Shown here: one piece after another, positions 5,269 through 6,136 of the stretch
How the letters are laid out: every line of letters begins with the position of its first letter
Position numbering within the stretch: position 1 is the stretch's first letter
Assembly: GCA_902465425.1 (NCBI GenBank)
Contig: CABQNA010000097.1
Coordinates: 1-6,136, forward strand
Direction of reading: 5' to 3'
Length of the DNA: 6,136 nucleotides
Origin: an uncultured Collinsella sp.
GTDB taxonomy: Bacteria; Actinomycetota; Coriobacteriia; Coriobacteriales; Coriobacteriaceae
Notes under the pieces: model-generated
Seen by the model: the letters and a program-made list of their open reading frames with translations, nothing else
Database searches by the model: none
Told to the model about the DNA's origin: nothing
Position numbers and translations under genes: made by a program

Positions 5269-5856
5269 ATGAGCGATTATACAGACCAAACGGTCGCCGT
5301 GCTGGCGGTCCAAGGCGCTTTTGTCGAGCACGAGGCAAGGCTATCCGAGCTGGGCGCACGTTGTATTGAGCTGAGGCAGGCGGCTGATTTGAAGCAGGAC
5401 TTTGACCGTCTGGTACTTCCCGGCGGCGAGTCTACCGTTCAAGGGAAGCTGCTTGATGAGTTGGACATGCTCGAGGAGCTTCGCACCCACATTGTTGAAG
5501 GCATGCCCGTCCTTGGCACCTGCGCCGGCTTGATTCTATTGGCGCGCGATCTTGCCGCACACGACGATAAGGGAACGCCGCGCCTAGCAACCATGAACGT
5601 ACTCGTTGAGCGCAACGCTTATGGCAGACAGCTCGGCAGTTTTCGCACCAAGGGCCAGGTGTCCGGCATCGACGGTGAAGTGCCATTAACATTTATCCGT
5701 GCACCCCGCATCGTCGAAGTGCACGGCAATGCCAAGGCCTTAGCGAAAGTCGACGGCCGCATCGTCGCCGCCCGCCAGGGCAACCAGCTCGGCGTAACCT
5801 TCCACCCCGAACTCGACGAAGACACCCACCTCCACGAACTGTTCCTACAAATGTAG
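5269..5856 (+). CDS. pdxT: Glutaminase subunit PdxT of PLP synthase
   Basis: A 195-residue class I glutamine amidotransferase that hydrolyses glutamine and channels ammonia to PdxS. Residues seen are AVQGAFVEH (13-21), the oxyanion-loop segment PGGEST (51-56), nucleophile C85 in GTCAGL, RNAYGRQLGSF (115-125), FIRAP (142-146) and the HPE catalytic pair H179/E181. The triad is complete and the length matches the family. The ATG at 5269 follows AAAGGA (5257-5262) by 6 nt. Only 20 bp separate it from the pdxS stop, so the pair should be cotranscribed. Nothing suggests damage. Confidence 0.97.
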   Translation: MSDYTDQTVAVLAVQGAFVEHEARLSELGARCIELRQAADLKQDFDRLVLPGGESTVQGKLLDELDMLEELRTHIVEGMPVLGTCAGLILLARDLAAHDDKGTPRLATMNVLVERNAYGRQLGSFRTKGQVSGIDGEVPLTFIRAPRIVEVHGNAKALAKVDGRIVAARQGNQLGVTFHPELDEDTHLHELFLQM

Positions 5857-5877
5857 GCATCAAAATCAACAAACGAA

Positions 5878-5945
5878 ATGAGAGTGGATAATCTCCCACT
5901 TTAAGCTTGGATGCAGGCTCAAACCGGGAGATTATCCACTCTCAT
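5878..5945. repeat. Palindromic element with perfect 20-bp arms, first after pdxT
   Basis: The arm at 5878-5897 (starting ATGAGAGTGG, ending ATCTCCC) pairs perfectly with 5926-5945 over a 28-nt interior. It begins 21 bp after the pdxT stop. There is no T run after it, so it is not a classic terminator, though it may protect the 3' end of the message. I recall similar arms as dispersed intergenic repeats in Collinsella; copy number cannot be tested here. Confidence 0.85.
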
Positions 5946-5951
5946 GCTATG

Positions 5952-6007
5952 TAGTCGTTGGGGACGTTCTTAAACGACTAGTCAAACAAGAACGTCCCCA
6001 ACGACTA
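5952..6007. repeat. Palindromic element with perfect 20-bp arms, second after pdxT
   Basis: The arm at 5952-5971 (TAGTCGTTGGGGACGTTCTT) pairs perfectly with 5988-6007 over a 16-nt interior that contains its own palindrome GACTAGTC (5976-5983). A GTAG tetranucleotide starts at the 5' foot (5951-5954), as in REP elements handled by RAYT transposases. TCTTTT follows (6008-6013), so on the plus strand it could terminate pdxST. Its sequence is unrelated to the palindrome 6 bp upstream. Confidence 0.83.
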
Positions 6008-6090
6008 TCTTTTAGCAGGTCTGGATCAAGGCAATGCCGATGTTTTGGCACCGGCAGCGAGCGCCCACCAGAGCGAACAAATTGACATGA

Positions 6091-6131
6091 AAAGAGGACG
6101 GCATAGACCTTCTGGTCATGCCGTCCTCTTT
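6091..6131. terminator. Hairpin terminator, possibly bidirectional
   Basis: AAAGAGGACGGCAT (6091-6104) pairs with ATGCCGTCCTCTTT (6118-6131); after a bulged A (6105), GACC pairs with GGTC around loop TTCT. T residues flank the stem on both strands (TTT on plus, TTTT on minus), suiting a terminator between convergent units, pdxST and a gene beyond the right edge. The 77 bp between 6014 and 6090 hold nothing I recognise. Confidence 0.7.
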
Positions 6132-6136
6132 GAATG

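Noticed and set aside
4544..5359. Long minus-strand open frame opposite pdxS/pdxT
   Set aside because: It spans two clearly real genes on the other strand and encodes no recognisable protein.
5883..5940. DnaA-box-like TTATCCACT in both arms of the first palindrome, as an origin
   Set aside because: Only two 8/9 matches forced by the arms' complementarity, with no AT-rich unwinding region or box cluster nearby.
6014..6090. Small gene or RNA before the right edge
   Set aside because: No start with a ribosome binding site, no tRNA or rRNA features, and only a 4-bp chance stem (TGCC/GGCA).

Overview
The window looks like chromosomal DNA from a high-GC anaerobic gut actinobacterium of the Coriobacteriia, most likely Collinsella or a close relative. 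This rests on GC-rich codon use, a rubredoxin-first rubrerythrin, a paralogue type of nuclease-like protein I associate with this class, and intergenic palindromes of a style I recall from Collinsella genomes. The assignment is from memory and composition, not from a database search.

Layout from left to right. Positions 1-319 (minus) hold the N-terminal part of an iron-type alcohol dehydrogenase that runs off the left edge. Its promoter region carries two near-identical 16-bp operator-like sites 64 bp apart. Divergent to it, 576-1136 (plus) encodes a 186-residue reverse rubrerythrin with its own candidate promoter, a Fur/PerR-like palindrome, a leader hairpin and a clear intrinsic terminator (1170-1203). 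Next comes an accessory block of about 1.5 kb (1267-2807): a minus-strand gene for a DUF559/Vsr-like nuclease-domain protein, bracketed by two directly repeated 120-bp elements that are about 82% identical. The ends of each element are inverted repeats carrying TAAGTGAGTAG, which has a stop codon in every frame. The last codons and stop of the nuclease gene lie inside one element.

The right half is a vitamin B6 locus. A MocR/PdxR-type regulator (minus, 2863-4212) is divergent from pdxS (4358-5248) and pdxT (5269-5856), the two subunits of DXP-independent pyridoxal 5'-phosphate synthase. The pdxR gene has a frameshift near its 3' end. The expected C-terminal end of the aminotransferase-like domain is readable in another frame and stops inside the second 120-bp element. 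After pdxT come two perfect 20-bp-arm palindromes and a terminator-like hairpin.

Functionally, PdxT supplies ammonia from glutamine to PdxS, which builds PLP from ribose 5-phosphate and glyceraldehyde 3-phosphate; PdxR, a PLP-sensing family, probably controls the pair. Rubrerythrin removes peroxide in an anaerobe. The most unusual material is the nuclease gene with its flanking stop-carrying elements; whether it is a mobile module is inference.
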